In this document: in pieces, positions 49,101-59,300 of the stretch
Layout of the letters: each line of letters opens with the position of its first letter
Numbering within the stretch: the first letter of the stretch is position 1
NCBI GenBank assembly: GCA_037447655.1
Contig: JBBHKE010000658.1
Span: 23,071-87,070, forward strand
Reading direction: 5' to 3'
Origin: Zygnema cylindricum
Lineage: Eukaryota > Streptophyta > Zygnematophyceae > Zygnematales > Zygnemataceae
DNA length: 64,000 nt
Program-made: the position numbers and the translations under genes
Notes under the pieces: model-generated
Database searches by the model: none
What the model was told of the DNA's origin: nothing
The model's input: the letters and a program-made list of their open reading frames with translations, nothing else

Positions 49101-49847
49101 TAAGCTTTCTCTTCAATCATTAACAAATTCGAATGCAATGAGGATAAAAATCTCGATAGAGTATCTTCAAGAAAAAGTGGACAGTTCATGAGGCGACAAA
49201 GAAGAGCTGAGCTCGGTCGTAATAACAGTGCTCCTAGGATAAACAACAAGGCCAACAAACAACCAAACTAATTGAATGAGATAAGGATTATCTGACCTCG
49301 TATATTTCAGGGTATGCCAAACAAAACCGCACTGTTGATGAATTCCAGGGCTTATGAATAGCTCCAAATTCATTGCCTAAATAACGAGCCGGTTTCTGCA
49401 ACCTGTTCCCAAACAATTACTTTGTCATCAAATGTAGAGAGACACAAACTCGAGAAGAAAACAACAGCATTTTCCTCTGTGAAATGAAAAAACCATGCGG
49501 ATTAACATTAAGGAAACATGCCTGATCCATTCATGAATGGGAAATCCAGCAATGGTAGCCTGTTTGTTTGGTTTCTCTGCCTCTGTAAGAAGCTTCAATT
49601 TTTCTTTTTCCTTTGATTCCACAGCTTGTTGATGTTCAGGAAGACTGGAAGTAAAATCTGAAATAACAGCCTGACAAGAATGAGACTTTAAACGGTGAAG
49701 CCGTGTTTCAGAAGCAAGAAAATGGTAAGAAAACAGAGGACGTCTAGGGTAAAACTCTTGAGGAAGCAGCACTCTAGATGAAAGAGAAGATGAGGCAGTT
49801 GCGGAGGTGACGCAAGCTTGCTGAAAGTGCAGAACGTGAGAAGCCAT
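37198..49847 (-). CDS. Radical-SAM protein with C-terminal DUF2344 domain, 31 exons, likely plastid
   Basis: Minus-strand exons: 49522-49847, 49297-49402, 48921-48959, 46602-46688, 46399-46463, 45823-45956, 45421-45494, 44939-45072, 44757-44867, 44319-~44349, 44092-44154, 43740-43812, 43574-43652, 43339-43443, 43173-43232, 43002-43064, 42732-42806, 42484-42578, 41985-42084, 41768-41862, 41570-41648, 41147-41290, 40831-40960, 40446-40513, 40212-40330, 40001-40067, 39601-39666, 39243-39326, 38702-38875, 38296-38475, 37198-37356. About 1060 codons. The first ~70 residues are Ser/Arg-rich with few acids, a plausible plastid transit peptide. Next comes the TIGR03960-type region (LQKPARYLGNE, GPTATSNPEP), the 4Fe-4S site CTRGCRFC in exon 11, LTFAPEAGTQRMR, PKPHTPFQW, a second cluster CSHSGQCSECGVC, then DUF2344 (RLRLRYSKEGSMALIGHLD, LPRISSAQPLPLG). 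Related bacterial proteins are uncharacterised radical-SAM enzymes; the substrate is unknown. Two junctions (exons 8/9 and 9/10) are uncertain. Introns 1 and 29 begin with GC. Confidence 0.9.
38477..38701 (-). other. GC-AG intron 29 of the radical-SAM gene
   Basis: Donor AAAAG|GCAAGT matches the strong GC-intron consensus. The acceptor is AACAG, followed by AAG, so two acceptors 3 nt apart are possible and would add or drop one Lys. Phase is 0 on both sides. Confidence 0.8.
47758..47930. mobile_element. MITE, family 2, in intron 3 of the radical-SAM gene
   Basis: GTTAATAACACTGATTCGGT to TTAACGCTATGCAGTGTAG with the family interior 'ggactacaatctgccgcgtc'. The left terminal repeat is eroded. 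Confidence 0.65.
48292..48312. repeat. (CA)n microsatellite
   Basis: About ten CA repeats inside intron 3 of the radical-SAM gene. Confidence 0.85.
49403..49521 (-). other. GC-AG intron 1 of the radical-SAM gene
   Basis: Exon 1 ends ...GGATCAG and the intron starts GCATGT; exon 2 begins GTTGCAGAAACC after ...GGAACAG. Only this junction gives the conserved EWIRLQKPARYLG reading, so the GC donor is supported by frame. Confidence 0.85.
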
Positions 49848-50649
49848 GGCTTCAGGCGGACGACGGACTCGAAAGAATCGAAAATATCACTGAGGCTGTG
49901 GAAATTCCACTATGAAGGCCCTAAGATATTTTATAACTTTATAGCTATAGATAGCACACAAGTTACGTATATCACATCTGTTATGCCGCGTCACTCCCAC
50001 TTTTTTGAAATCGCAGTCAAGATTCAAGGGGGATCTGCAATTCAGCCAATTCTGCATGGGGCATGACTCAACTTGCCCCAGCCCTCGTCTTGCCGGACCC
50101 AGTTTCGATACGTCGCAATTAATTCCGTTTCGGTAGGAAAGTATATAATAAATAAATAATCACTAACGATACCTATCGAATGTATCGATTTTGATCGTTC
50201 CAGAGTTTATTTTTTTATGTATACCGTATTGTACAAAATTTACGAAAAGTATCGTACCTGGGGGTCGGAGACGTATATGTATCTATAAATCTATAATGTT
50301 CATGGCTTCATGCATCGTCACCTGATTTTGTGGGTTCGCTAGGTTTGTCCTTTTTGAGGGCCCGCTTACGGACTTGTAATTAGTGATGCGTAGTGAAAAA
50401 CTTTATTACAAAAAATGCGATGGAAAAACCATCAAAGTACAAAGGGGGTAAAAAAAAAAGGAATAGAACATTTAAAGACTACAAGTGCCAACAGTTAAAC
50501 AAAACAAAACAAAACAAAACAATCTCTCGATACGCTACACCGCGAATCGTTATTACCGTTTAAAAAAAAATAGCGTAAACCTTGATTTAATGTTTATAAC
50601 GCTATTTTGTGTATTTTAGTAGGGAAAAAAAACATTAACATTAATTTGG
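49848..50649. other. 5' flank of the radical-SAM gene; repeats
   Basis: This stretch should contain the 5' UTR and promoter of the minus-strand gene; I do not recognise a TATA box. Further right are an (AAAAC)n microsatellite (50496-50523) and a MITE-like left end, CACCGCGAATCGTTATTACC, at 50538. Confidence 0.5.
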
Positions 50650-50658
50650 GACTTAACG

Positions 50659-51423
50659 GGGATTCGTTAGTTCCGTTAGTTTTTAAGCTGCTAGTTACGA
50701 CCCTCAGTTCCGGTCGTTTCTCACTGTACTTTCCAATTTAGTTGGCGTAATTCACGGAATTCGCGGGTTCATTCGTTCCGTTAGTTTTGAAGTCGTCAGT
50801 TTCGACCGTCAGTTTCGGCTATTTCTCATTGTACTTTCCCTACTTGTCGTTGCCATGGAGACTTTTTACTTCGTAGTTACGCTCTTATTCGTAAGGTACA
50901 CCAGGAATCGCTATTAGTGTGGAGGATTTATTAGTGCAGGAAACAAAATTGTGTTCCTAACAGTATTTTGGGTTCAATGACCTAAAGCCAAACAAAATAT
51001 TCACACTAGTTAACACACATGACACTAGTATATCTACACCGCTAATCGTTATTAGTGTTAATAACACTAATTTGGTCGCGACTTTTTTTGACCAAAAATC
51101 ACAAAATAGAGTTAACAACATTATTTAAGGAGGTGGACTACAATCTGCCACGTCTCCTTGCATTAAATTAGTATTATTAATTCTAATTTCGCATTAACAC
51201 TAATAAATTTTTAACACTAATAATGATTAGCGGTGTAGTTGTCTACACATCCCCCATGGCGTAGCCTCTATAGCCTGTGTTCACATAGTTGGCGTTTGAA
51301 CACGTGTGAACAGGTTCGAGCGATTTGTCCTAGACTTTTTTATTATGAATAAAATTTGAGTGCGCTTTTCCGTATCAACGCCACTCACTTTCCCGTGTTG
51401 ACACCGTCATTTGACAATTTTTA
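50659..51423. repeat. First copy of a tandem ~1.2-kb repeat unit (left part)
   Basis: Sequence from 'gggattcgttagttccgttag' to 'ttgacaattttta' is near-identical to 57154-57930. The rest of this copy lies beyond element E at 56704-56800. With E removed the period is about 1215 bp. Confidence 0.85.
51037..51235. mobile_element. MITE, family 2 (199 bp)
   Basis: CACCGCTAATCGTTATTAGT at the left and CTAATAATGATTAGCGGTG at the right, with TA on both sides. The best-preserved member of the family. Its partner at 57551-57745 arose with the surrounding tandem duplication. Confidence 0.85.
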
Positions 51424-51927
51424 TATAGCAGTAGATGACATGGCAGCGGACAAAGTAGGAGAGAAGACAAATGCAAAAAGGGACAAGGTAAAAGAAAACA
51501 AATAGATTTCTTAAAATGTATCGAATAATACAAAGCAGTCGTTTAAGTAGAAAAGTTAAAGTCACGAGTGTGACCTTTCAGGTTCTAGGGAGCTTGAGTG
51601 ACAATGAAAGGTCACTTGGTTCATTTGCCGAAAGGGCAAAATTAGATCCTTATGTGTCAGTGAAGAATAAGGATCAGATCTGCTGTCGGGAACTATAGGG
51701 ACTGAAGTGTGCGCTTCTAAGAAGCGCCAGGAGTAGAAAACAGAAATAGAAAACTGAACTAGAAAACTGAAACATAAAACTGAAACTAAAGCAGATGCTG
51801 AGCTAAAATAGAAATCAAAAAGCTAAACTGCTTTGTCTGGCTAGATAACGTGAACTGGAATGCCAGTTTGCGTTATTAATAAAGATGAAGATAGCTTGAA
51901 GATTCTAACAAAGGAATAATTCTAACA
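51424..51927 (-). repeat. 3' LTR of element E
   Basis: 504 bp, at least 99% identical to 56200-56703. Outer terminus (element sense, 3') ...CTACTGCTATA; inner terminus TGTTAGAATT. Confidence 0.95.
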
Positions 51928-51940
51928 CCCCCCCTCTTGG

Positions 51941-54900
51941 TTAGAATCGAAGGCCGGAGTTGGAGAGATGGAGTTCGAACTGAGGCCGGGCAAGAGCCTT
52001 TGTGAGGAAGTCGGCCAGCTGCTTGGAGGTGGGACAGTAGGAAAACTTGACAGTGCCTGCAGCAATGGCGTCCCGCATAAAGTGAAATTGAATGTCAATA
52101 TGCTTTGTTCGGCGATGGTGGACTGGGTTGCCCATAAGGGCAAGGGAACCTTGAGAGTCGCTGAAGATTACAGTGGCAGAGGGCTGTGGAAACTGAAGAT
52201 TTGAGAGGAGAAAGCGTAACCAGATTGCCTCCTTGGTTGCATGAGTTGCAGCCATATACTCTGATTCGGTTGAGGAAAGAGCGACAGTTGGTTGCTTTTT
52301 GGAAGCCCAGGAAATGAGGGCGCCATTTAGGGAAAAGCATACACCAGTAGTGGAGCGCCGAGAATCAAGATCCCCCCCCCAGTCCGCATCACAAAAGCCA
52401 ACCAGCTCGGGGTCGGAGGAGCCGGTGAAGGTGAGCTTGAGGGATTTGGTCCCTTGAAGATATCGTAGAACCCTCTTGGCAGCAAGAAGGTGATCTGGTG
52501 AAGGATTAGAAACAAACTGACTGAGCTGGCCAACGGCTACTGCTATGTCCGGGCGTGTGCCCGTCATGGCATACATTAGACTCCCTACAATGGACCTATA
52601 CAGCTCATGGATCGCTCCGGGGACAGGCCCACCGGAGTGTTTAATAAGTTTGACATTGGGGTCTAAAGGAGTGGAGATCGGGCTGCAGTCTGACATGGAA
52701 AATCTGGCTAGGATGTCTGTGATATATTTTTCTTGGGACAGATATAAGGTTTTGGAGGGTCGGTTTCGACCGACAAAAATACCAAGACAATACTCAACCT
52801 CTCCTAAGTCAGTCATGGAGAAGTGGAGGTTGAGCATGGTTTTTACTACGTTAATGAGGAGAAGTGAGGCGCTGGCCAGAAGAAGGTCATCGACATAGAT
52901 AACTAGGATAACTAGAGTCTCCGCATTACCTTTTAGAAAAATACCAAAATCTGCATCAAGCTTGTTAAAGCCTTCCTTGAGAAGAACTGCCTCCAGGTGC
53001 TTGTTCCAAACGCGAGGCGCCTGTTTCAGGCCGTAGAGAGATTTGAGCAACCTGCAAACAAGGTGCTCGGTGCCTGGTGCGACATATCCTTCCGGTTGGC
53101 GGAGAAAGATTTCCTCGCTTAAAGAGCCGTAGAGGAAAGCTGTTTGCACGTCCATGTGATGGACGTGCCAGTCACGGGCAGCGGCAAGGGAGAGGAGGAT
53201 ACGAATGGAGGTAAATTTGGCCACTGGAGCGTAAGTTTCATGAAAATCAACGCCTTCTTTCTGTAAGAAACCTTTTGCAACGAAGCGGGCTTTAAAGCGG
53301 TCAAGAGATCCATCAGATTTGGTTTTGATGCGGAACACCCACTTCGATCCTATGACTTTTCGACCCGGTGGAAGAGATGCGAGCTCCCACGTTCCGTTCT
53401 TTTTCAGGGAAGCAAATTCTGCGTCTGTGGCTGCTTTCCAGGAGGTAGCATTTGGTCCATTCATGGCGGCTGAAAATGTTTGAGGGACGTTGACAGTGGC
53501 AATGTTTGCTGCGCCACTTGTGTCACGAAGCTGTCGTGCAAGAATTCTGTCACTCTTCCGAATGGGGAGGGTAGGAGCAACAGTAGTAAGGACAGACCTT
53601 TGGAATAACATACGATGGTTCATGAGGATCCACTGGGGAGAGGGAATAAAGGTCTGAAACTATCCGAGAGAGTGGGGAAGGGGAGGATGGTAAATGAAGT
53701 GATGAAGTGGTTCTGAGGAGTGTGGAAGGAGGGAGGAGCAGAGAAGGATGGGAGAGTGAAGAAAGATTTGAAGAGTGGGGAGGAATAGTAGAAGAAATGA
53801 TGGAAATGGGCGATGAAGGAGGGTTCTCTTGGGCAAGAGGAAGGGTAAGAGGGGAAGGGGAAGCTTGCAGGAGTTTGAGAAGTAGAGGTTCTTCATTAAA
53901 GCTGACGTCACGGCTGAGGACGACTCGACGTTCGCTGGTGATCCAGATTCGGTATGCTTTTGATTCGGTTGCAAAACCGACCAAAACCCTCGATTTCGCT
54001 CGGCTTTCCCATTTGCCGGTTGGAGTGAGATTTTTAACCCAAGCGGTACAACCGAATATGCGAAGGTGGGAGACGTCCGGTTTAATTCCTGTCCAAGCTT
54101 CATACGGGGTTTGTCCGGGAAGAGCGGAGGTTGGAGAAAGGTTACGTAAGTAATTAGCTGTGGTGACGGATTCCGCCCAAAAAATTGTCGGTAAGGCAGC
54201 GAAATGTAACATTGATCTCGCCATGTTGACCACTGTACGATTATATCTCTCGGAGACACCATTTAGTTGCGGCGTATAAGCGACTGTCAATTGGTGAATT
54301 ATTCCGTGAGTACTTAGGAATCACGAAAATTCTGTGGAGAAGTACTCTCCCCCGTTGTCGGTTCTTAGGCATTTAATACAGCAGGCAAGAGAGTTTTCAA
54401 CAAGAGATTTAAATTGTTGAAACTTTTCGAACGTCTTAGATTTAAGGCGAAGGAGAAAAAGATGACAGAATCGCGTTGCGTCATCAATGAAAGTTAAAAA
54501 GTAGAGGGCACCTGTGTGACTGGGGACAGACATTGGGCCACAGAGGTCAGAGTGGACCAATGTGAGGGGGGCCGCTAGATTTAGAAGTGGAAGACGGAAA
54601 GGACGGACGCGTTAATTTGCCTTGGACGCATCCAGAGCAGAATGGTAGATTTTTGGGTGAAAAGGGATCTAGGCCGTTGACGAGGCCTTTGTGTAATGTT
54701 TGCAGACTAGAGGCGGAAAGATGACCGTATCGGAGATGCCACCGAGCAAATGATTGTGGCGATGGCGATACAGCGAAGTTGGCAGATCCAACAGAGTGAA
54801 AATGAGATAAGATGTAGATAGAGCCGGATTTGAGTCCAAGCCCTACCTGAGTGTGAGTAGAGGAATAGAATTTGACAGTGGTGGTAGAAAAAACAGAAGT

Positions 54901-56277
54901 GGCGCCTTGATTAAGGGCGGCGCCGACAGAGAAGAGATTCTTTTTCAGTCCAGGAACGAAAAGGACGTGAGAGAGGGATATTGGTGATGTCATGTTAGGA
55001 CTGCCCTCAGTGGAGATTTGGCCGACGTGGGTTGCCATTAGGGCAGCATTGTTACCGAGTAAAATTGTAATGGAAGAGGGAAGCGGCGATATGGTTGTAA
55101 ACCAATCAGATCGGGATGATAAATGATGTGACGCCCCAGAGTCCACGATCCAGGTATCGTTTGGTGTAAGTGGATCGGAAACCGTGGATGTGACAAGGGC
55201 AAAACCATAATCAGGCGATGGTGGAGGATATTGGCCGGCCGGCAGTTGTCCCACGACAGCTGGAGTAGTACCATAAGAATAATTGCTGTACGGCTGGACG
55301 ATGGGCGGCGGTTGAGGATATTCGCCAAAAGGAGAGTTGCCGTAATAATGAGGATTGGCGAAAGGATTCGTTGATGTGAAGAATTCATTGACGACCGGCT
55401 GGATAGCTACAGCCGTAGAGGCTTGGCCAGGATAAAGACCACGGCCACCCTGGCGTCCACGCTCTCCTGTACGGCCAGGACCTCCTTGGCGATCATGCTT
55501 ACGTTTGAGTGCAGGACAATTGTCGATAATGTGGTCAAGTTCGCGGCAATAGTGACAGGAGGAGATCTTGGACGGCCGAGTGGACGGATGATAGGCCGCC
55601 AAGGCGACACCAGGGGGAGGAGGCAGATTCTGTTTCGTCTCTTCATGAGCCAGGCTGGCGGTGAGAGATGGAATGGTGATAACCACAAAAGAATTGTCGA
55701 TTGACGAAATGAACGCGGAGTAGGAGGCCGGCAGTCCTCCTAAGATCTCCGTAATAATGTCTTCCTCAGATACTGTAGAGCCTATACTCTTCAGACGACC
55801 AGCCAAGGACTTGATATTTTGGATGTATTGTTGGATACTCTCTGAGGGAAGTTTCTGAGAAGAAATCAATTGGCGACGAAGAAGAAGTTTGTTTGACCAA
55901 GACCGAACTTCGTACGCGGTAGTTAATAGTTTCCATGCGTCGTGAGCAGAACTAGCGTCACGGATGAGGTCAAGTTGGGAAGGCTCAAGAGCCAGAACCA
56001 ATCGCGAGTGTGCTTCTTCATTGCGAAGTAGCCATCCAGGTTTGGCTGTGGTGTCAGAAGGTTCTGCCTCGCTGCCGTTGACAATAGACCAAAGTTTCTC
56101 CCGCCGCAAAAGGTGCTCGATCTGATACTTCCATCCGTAAAAGTCCGTGCCGTTGAATTTTGCAACGGTATTCGAATTAGCATTGAAAGGCCCATAACCT
56201 ATAGCAGTAGATGACATGGCAGCGGACAAAGTAGGAGAGAAGACAAATGCAAAAAGGGACAAGGTAAAAGAAAACAA
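51941..56277 (-). pseudogene. Copia gag-pol of element E, two frameshifts and one stop
   Basis: Open segments 54547-56277 (gag, protease, start of integrase), 54321-54560, 53550-54290 and 51941-53623 (RT-RNase H). Gag has CHYCRELDHIIDNC near 55555. Protease has WIVDSGASHHLSS near 55150. Integrase has WHLRYGHLSASSL and CSGCVQGKLTRPSF, then VHSDLCGP and TDNGGEYFSTEF. RT has VHHMDVQTAFLYG and YVDDLL near 52890. RNase H has GFCDADWGGD and STESEYMA. The breaks are a one-base shift at a C6 run near 54567, an in-frame TGA near 54318 inside integrase, and a shift near 53600 between integrase and RT. The gag ATG at 56217 lies 18 nt inside the LTR. No restored product is given. Confidence 0.9.
56189..56199 (-). 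promoter_or_regulatory. Primer-binding site of element E
   Basis: The minus strand reads GGTTATGGGCC immediately after the LTR. It is 11 nt complementary to the anticodon arm of initiator tRNA-Met, as in element C, although E belongs to another Copia lineage. Confidence 0.65.
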
Positions 56278-56703
56278 ATAGATTTCTTAAAATGTATCGA
56301 ATAATACAAAGCAGTCGTTTAAGTAGAAAAGTTGAAGTCACGAGTGTGACCTTTCAGGTTCTAGGGAGCTTGAGTGACAATGAAAGGTCACTTGGTTCAT
56401 TTGCCGAAAGGGCAAAATTAGATCCTTATGTGTCAGTGAAGAATAAGGATCAGATCTGCTGTCGGGAACTATAGGGACTGAAGTGTGCGCTTCTAAGAAG
56501 CGCCAGGAGTAGAAAACAGAAATAGAAAACTGAACTAGAAAACTGAAACATAAAACTGAAACTAAAGCAGATGCTGAGCTAAAATAGAAATCAAAAGGCT
56601 AAACTGCTTTGTCTGGCTAGATAACGTGAACTGGAATGCCAGTTTGCGTTATTAATAAAGATGAAGATAGCTTGAAGATTCTAACAAAGGAATAATTCTA
56701 ACA
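56200..56703 (-). repeat. 5' LTR of element E
   Basis: 504 bp. The gag start codon ATG lies 18 nt from its inner end. Confidence 0.95.
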
Positions 56704-57153
56704 TTTTATGTAGGTGTGCACGAAACAACGAGCAGTTATCGTACGAACTGACACATTCTGTACACTATTCTATGTAAATACCTCCTGAATTAGTGTAACT
56801 GACTATACATATATATATATACATATATATATTTACATATATATATATATATTTTCATTTAGTGGTCATAACTTCCTTGATTAGAAGCTTCGACAGTTAA
56901 AATAATGGTGTCGAACGGCTCCCTCCTGATTACACCGGAGAAGAAGACGACAAACGAGATGCTACAGTATTTCAAGTGAGCCCAGCGAAACACGATATTA
57001 TCGATATTTGAAAGTACATTTCACCGTATTTTCTGAGCTTTAGTTGAACGGATTTTGCGGATTCGTCAGTTTCACTTGGTTTGAAGTCTTCAGTTTCGAC
57101 CGTCAGTCTCGGTCGTTTCTCACTGTACTTTTCAACTTATTCGCGTAACCGTG

Positions 57154-58025
57154 GATTCGGGGATTCGTTAGTTCCGTTAGTTTTTAAGCTGCTAGTTACG
57201 ACCCTCAGTTCCGGTCGTTTCTCACTGTACTTTCCAATTTAGTTGGCGTAATTCACGGAATTCGCGGGTTCATTCGTTCCGTTATTTTTGAAGTCGTCAG
57301 TTTCGACCGTCAGATTCGACCGTCAGTTTCGGCTATTTCTCATTGTACTTTCCCTACTTGTCGTTGCCATGGAGACTTTGTACTTCGTAGTTACGCTCTT
57401 GTTCGTAAGGTACACCGGGAATTACTATTAGTGTGGAGGAATTATTAGTGCAGGAAACAAAATTGTGTTCCTAACAGTATTTTGGGTTCAATGACCTAAA
57501 GCCAAACAAAATATTCACACTAGTTAACACACATGACACTAATATATCTACACCGCTAATCGTTATTAGTGTTAATAACACTAATTTGGTCGCGACTTTT
57601 TTTGACCAAAAATCACAAAATAGAGTTAACAACATTAAGGAGGTGGACTACAATCTGCCACGTCTCCTTGCATTAAATTAGTATTATTAATTCTAATTTC
57701 GCATTAACACTAATAAATATTTAACACTAATAATGATTAGCAGTGTAGTTGTCTGCACATCCCCATGGCGTAGCCGCTATAGCCTGTGTTCACATAGTTG
57801 ACGTTTGAACACGTGTGAACAGGTTCGAGCGATTTGTCCTAGACTTTTTTATTATGAATAAAATTTGAGTGCGCTTTTCCGTATCAACGCCACTCACTTT
57901 CCCGTGTTGACGCCGTCATTTGACACATTTTATGTAGGTGTGCACGAAACAACGAGCAGTTATCGTACGAACTGACACATTCTGTACACTATTCTATGTG
58001 AATACCACCTGAATTAGTGTAACTG
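57154..58025. repeat. Second copy of the tandem repeat unit
   Basis: Matches 50659-51423 plus 56704-56800 with few differences (an extra 'gtcagattcgacc', a short deletion in the MITE, scattered substitutions). It contains the second family-2 MITE (57551-57745) and an unoccupied version of the E insertion site. Confidence 0.85.
57551..57745. mobile_element. MITE, family 2, duplicated copy
   Basis: Same ends and interior as 51037-51235, with a deletion ('aacattaaggagg' versus 'aacattatttaaggagg'). Confidence 0.85.
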
Positions 58026-58326
58026 ACTCTAATTAAATCATACGTATATTAGCTTAAAAGATAAAATAGTATTATTAATTGCACTTCTGAGACGATTTCA
58101 AACATCGAAAGTTCAAGTCATACTGTGAATCGCTATTAGTGTTAATAACACTAATTCGGCGCCCCTAAATTACGGCCTTAGAACCTAAAACAAAATCAAT
58201 AACACTATTTTTGCCTTTACCTTAATAAAGGTACGATTTAATTAGTGTCAATTACATTAATTCAGGAGGTATTTAAATAGTGTACTTTACGGAATATGTT
58301 GAACTACAGTACAGTACTGTACTGTA

Positions 58327-58549
58327 CACCTTGAATCGCTATTAGGATTAATAATATTTTCGCCACTCAAAACATATTTTCTGCGTACACACTTGTCCAA
58401 TTTTCAATTTGAGACCCCCAATCAGATGCTTTGAATTTTACCTTTCGATCGCAACCGTCAGATCTACAATCTACAATTTGACATGTGTGTACGAGAAAAG
58501 ATGTTTTAAGAGACGAAAAAAATATTAACACTAATAGCGATTCACGGTG
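58327..58549. mobile_element. MITE, family 3 (223 bp, TA-flanked)
   Basis: CACCTTGAATCGCTATTAGG at the left and TAATAGCGATTCACGGTG at the right, with TA on both sides. Subterminal inverted repeat around 'cactcaaaacatatttt' and 'gatgttttaagag'. Same family as 5434-5646. It ends 60 bp before the first recognisable exon of the cysteine peptidase gene. Confidence 0.8.
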
Positions 58550-58819
58550 TAGTGTATTGTATGAAAGTTATGTTTGCCGTATATTAAAATTTACGTGACC
58601 AATCTTGCAGAGACGCGTGGCCTCGGTTTGGTGACACCGCAGTTCGAAGTTTCGTCGAAACAGACGAAATATTTTCGTTACGCCTCCGCCGGGTTTTTGC
58701 CGGGAGTAGATGGAGATACGCCTTCCTGGATGGTGGCGACCAGCTGGAATTGGGTGAGGAGGAAGGCGGTACAAAGCATAAAGGACCAACAAAATTGCAG
58801 TAAGAAAAAAACTTGTACC

Positions 58820-59300
58820 TTGATACTTTTGTTGTTATGTTTGTGTTGTTGCGTTGTTGTCTTATTAAATGTTGATATTTTGGTTTGTTGTTATGTGTTG
58901 TCGCGCTCTTGTGTTGTTATGTTATTTTCTTGTTATGTTGTTGTGTTCATATGTTGTAGTGTTGATATCTCGTTATGTTTGTTATGTTGTTGTCTTGTTT
59001 TATTGTTGTGTTTTTGCGTTGTTATGCTATTATGCTGTTATGTTGTCACGTTGTTATGTTGTTATGTTGGTAAGTTGTTATGTTGTTGTGTTGTTGTGTT
59101 GTTATATTGTTATGATGTTATGTTGTTATGTTGCTATGTTGGTAAGTTGTTGTGTTGTTGTGTTGCTATATTGTTATGACGTTATGTTGTTATGTTGTTG
59201 TGTTGTTGTATTGTTATGTTGTTATGTTGTTATGTTGTTAAACTGTTATGTTGTTGTCTTGGTATGTTGTTGTGTTGTTCTGTAGTTCTGCTGTTATGTA
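58820..59300. repeat. TTGTTATG minisatellite in intron 1 of the peptidase gene
   Basis: About 450 bp of degenerate (TTGTTATG)n / (TTGTTG)n repeats. It is open in several frames and yields Cys/Val/Leu-rich spurious ORFs. Confidence 0.9.

Larger units (their letters stand above)
51424..56703 (-). mobile_element. Young Ty1/copia retrotransposon E (5280 bp), coding region broken
   Basis: 504-bp LTRs (51424-51927, 56200-56703) with only two differences that I can see. Target duplication TTTTA is exact at 51419-51423 and 56704-56708. The duplicated paralogous site near 57925-57935 is empty ('gacacattttatgtagg'). In element orientation the LTR starts TGTTAGAATT and ends GCTATA rather than CA. The primer-binding site GGTTATGGGCC (56189-56199) follows directly. 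The polypurine tract AAGAGGGGGGG lies at 51928-51938. A different Copia lineage from A-D. Confidence 0.95.

Noticed and set aside
58574-59285. Cys/Val/Leu-rich ORFs of 138 and 201 codons
   Set aside because: The peptidase exon accounts for the first ~60 codons of one; the rest is minisatellite read through intron sequence.
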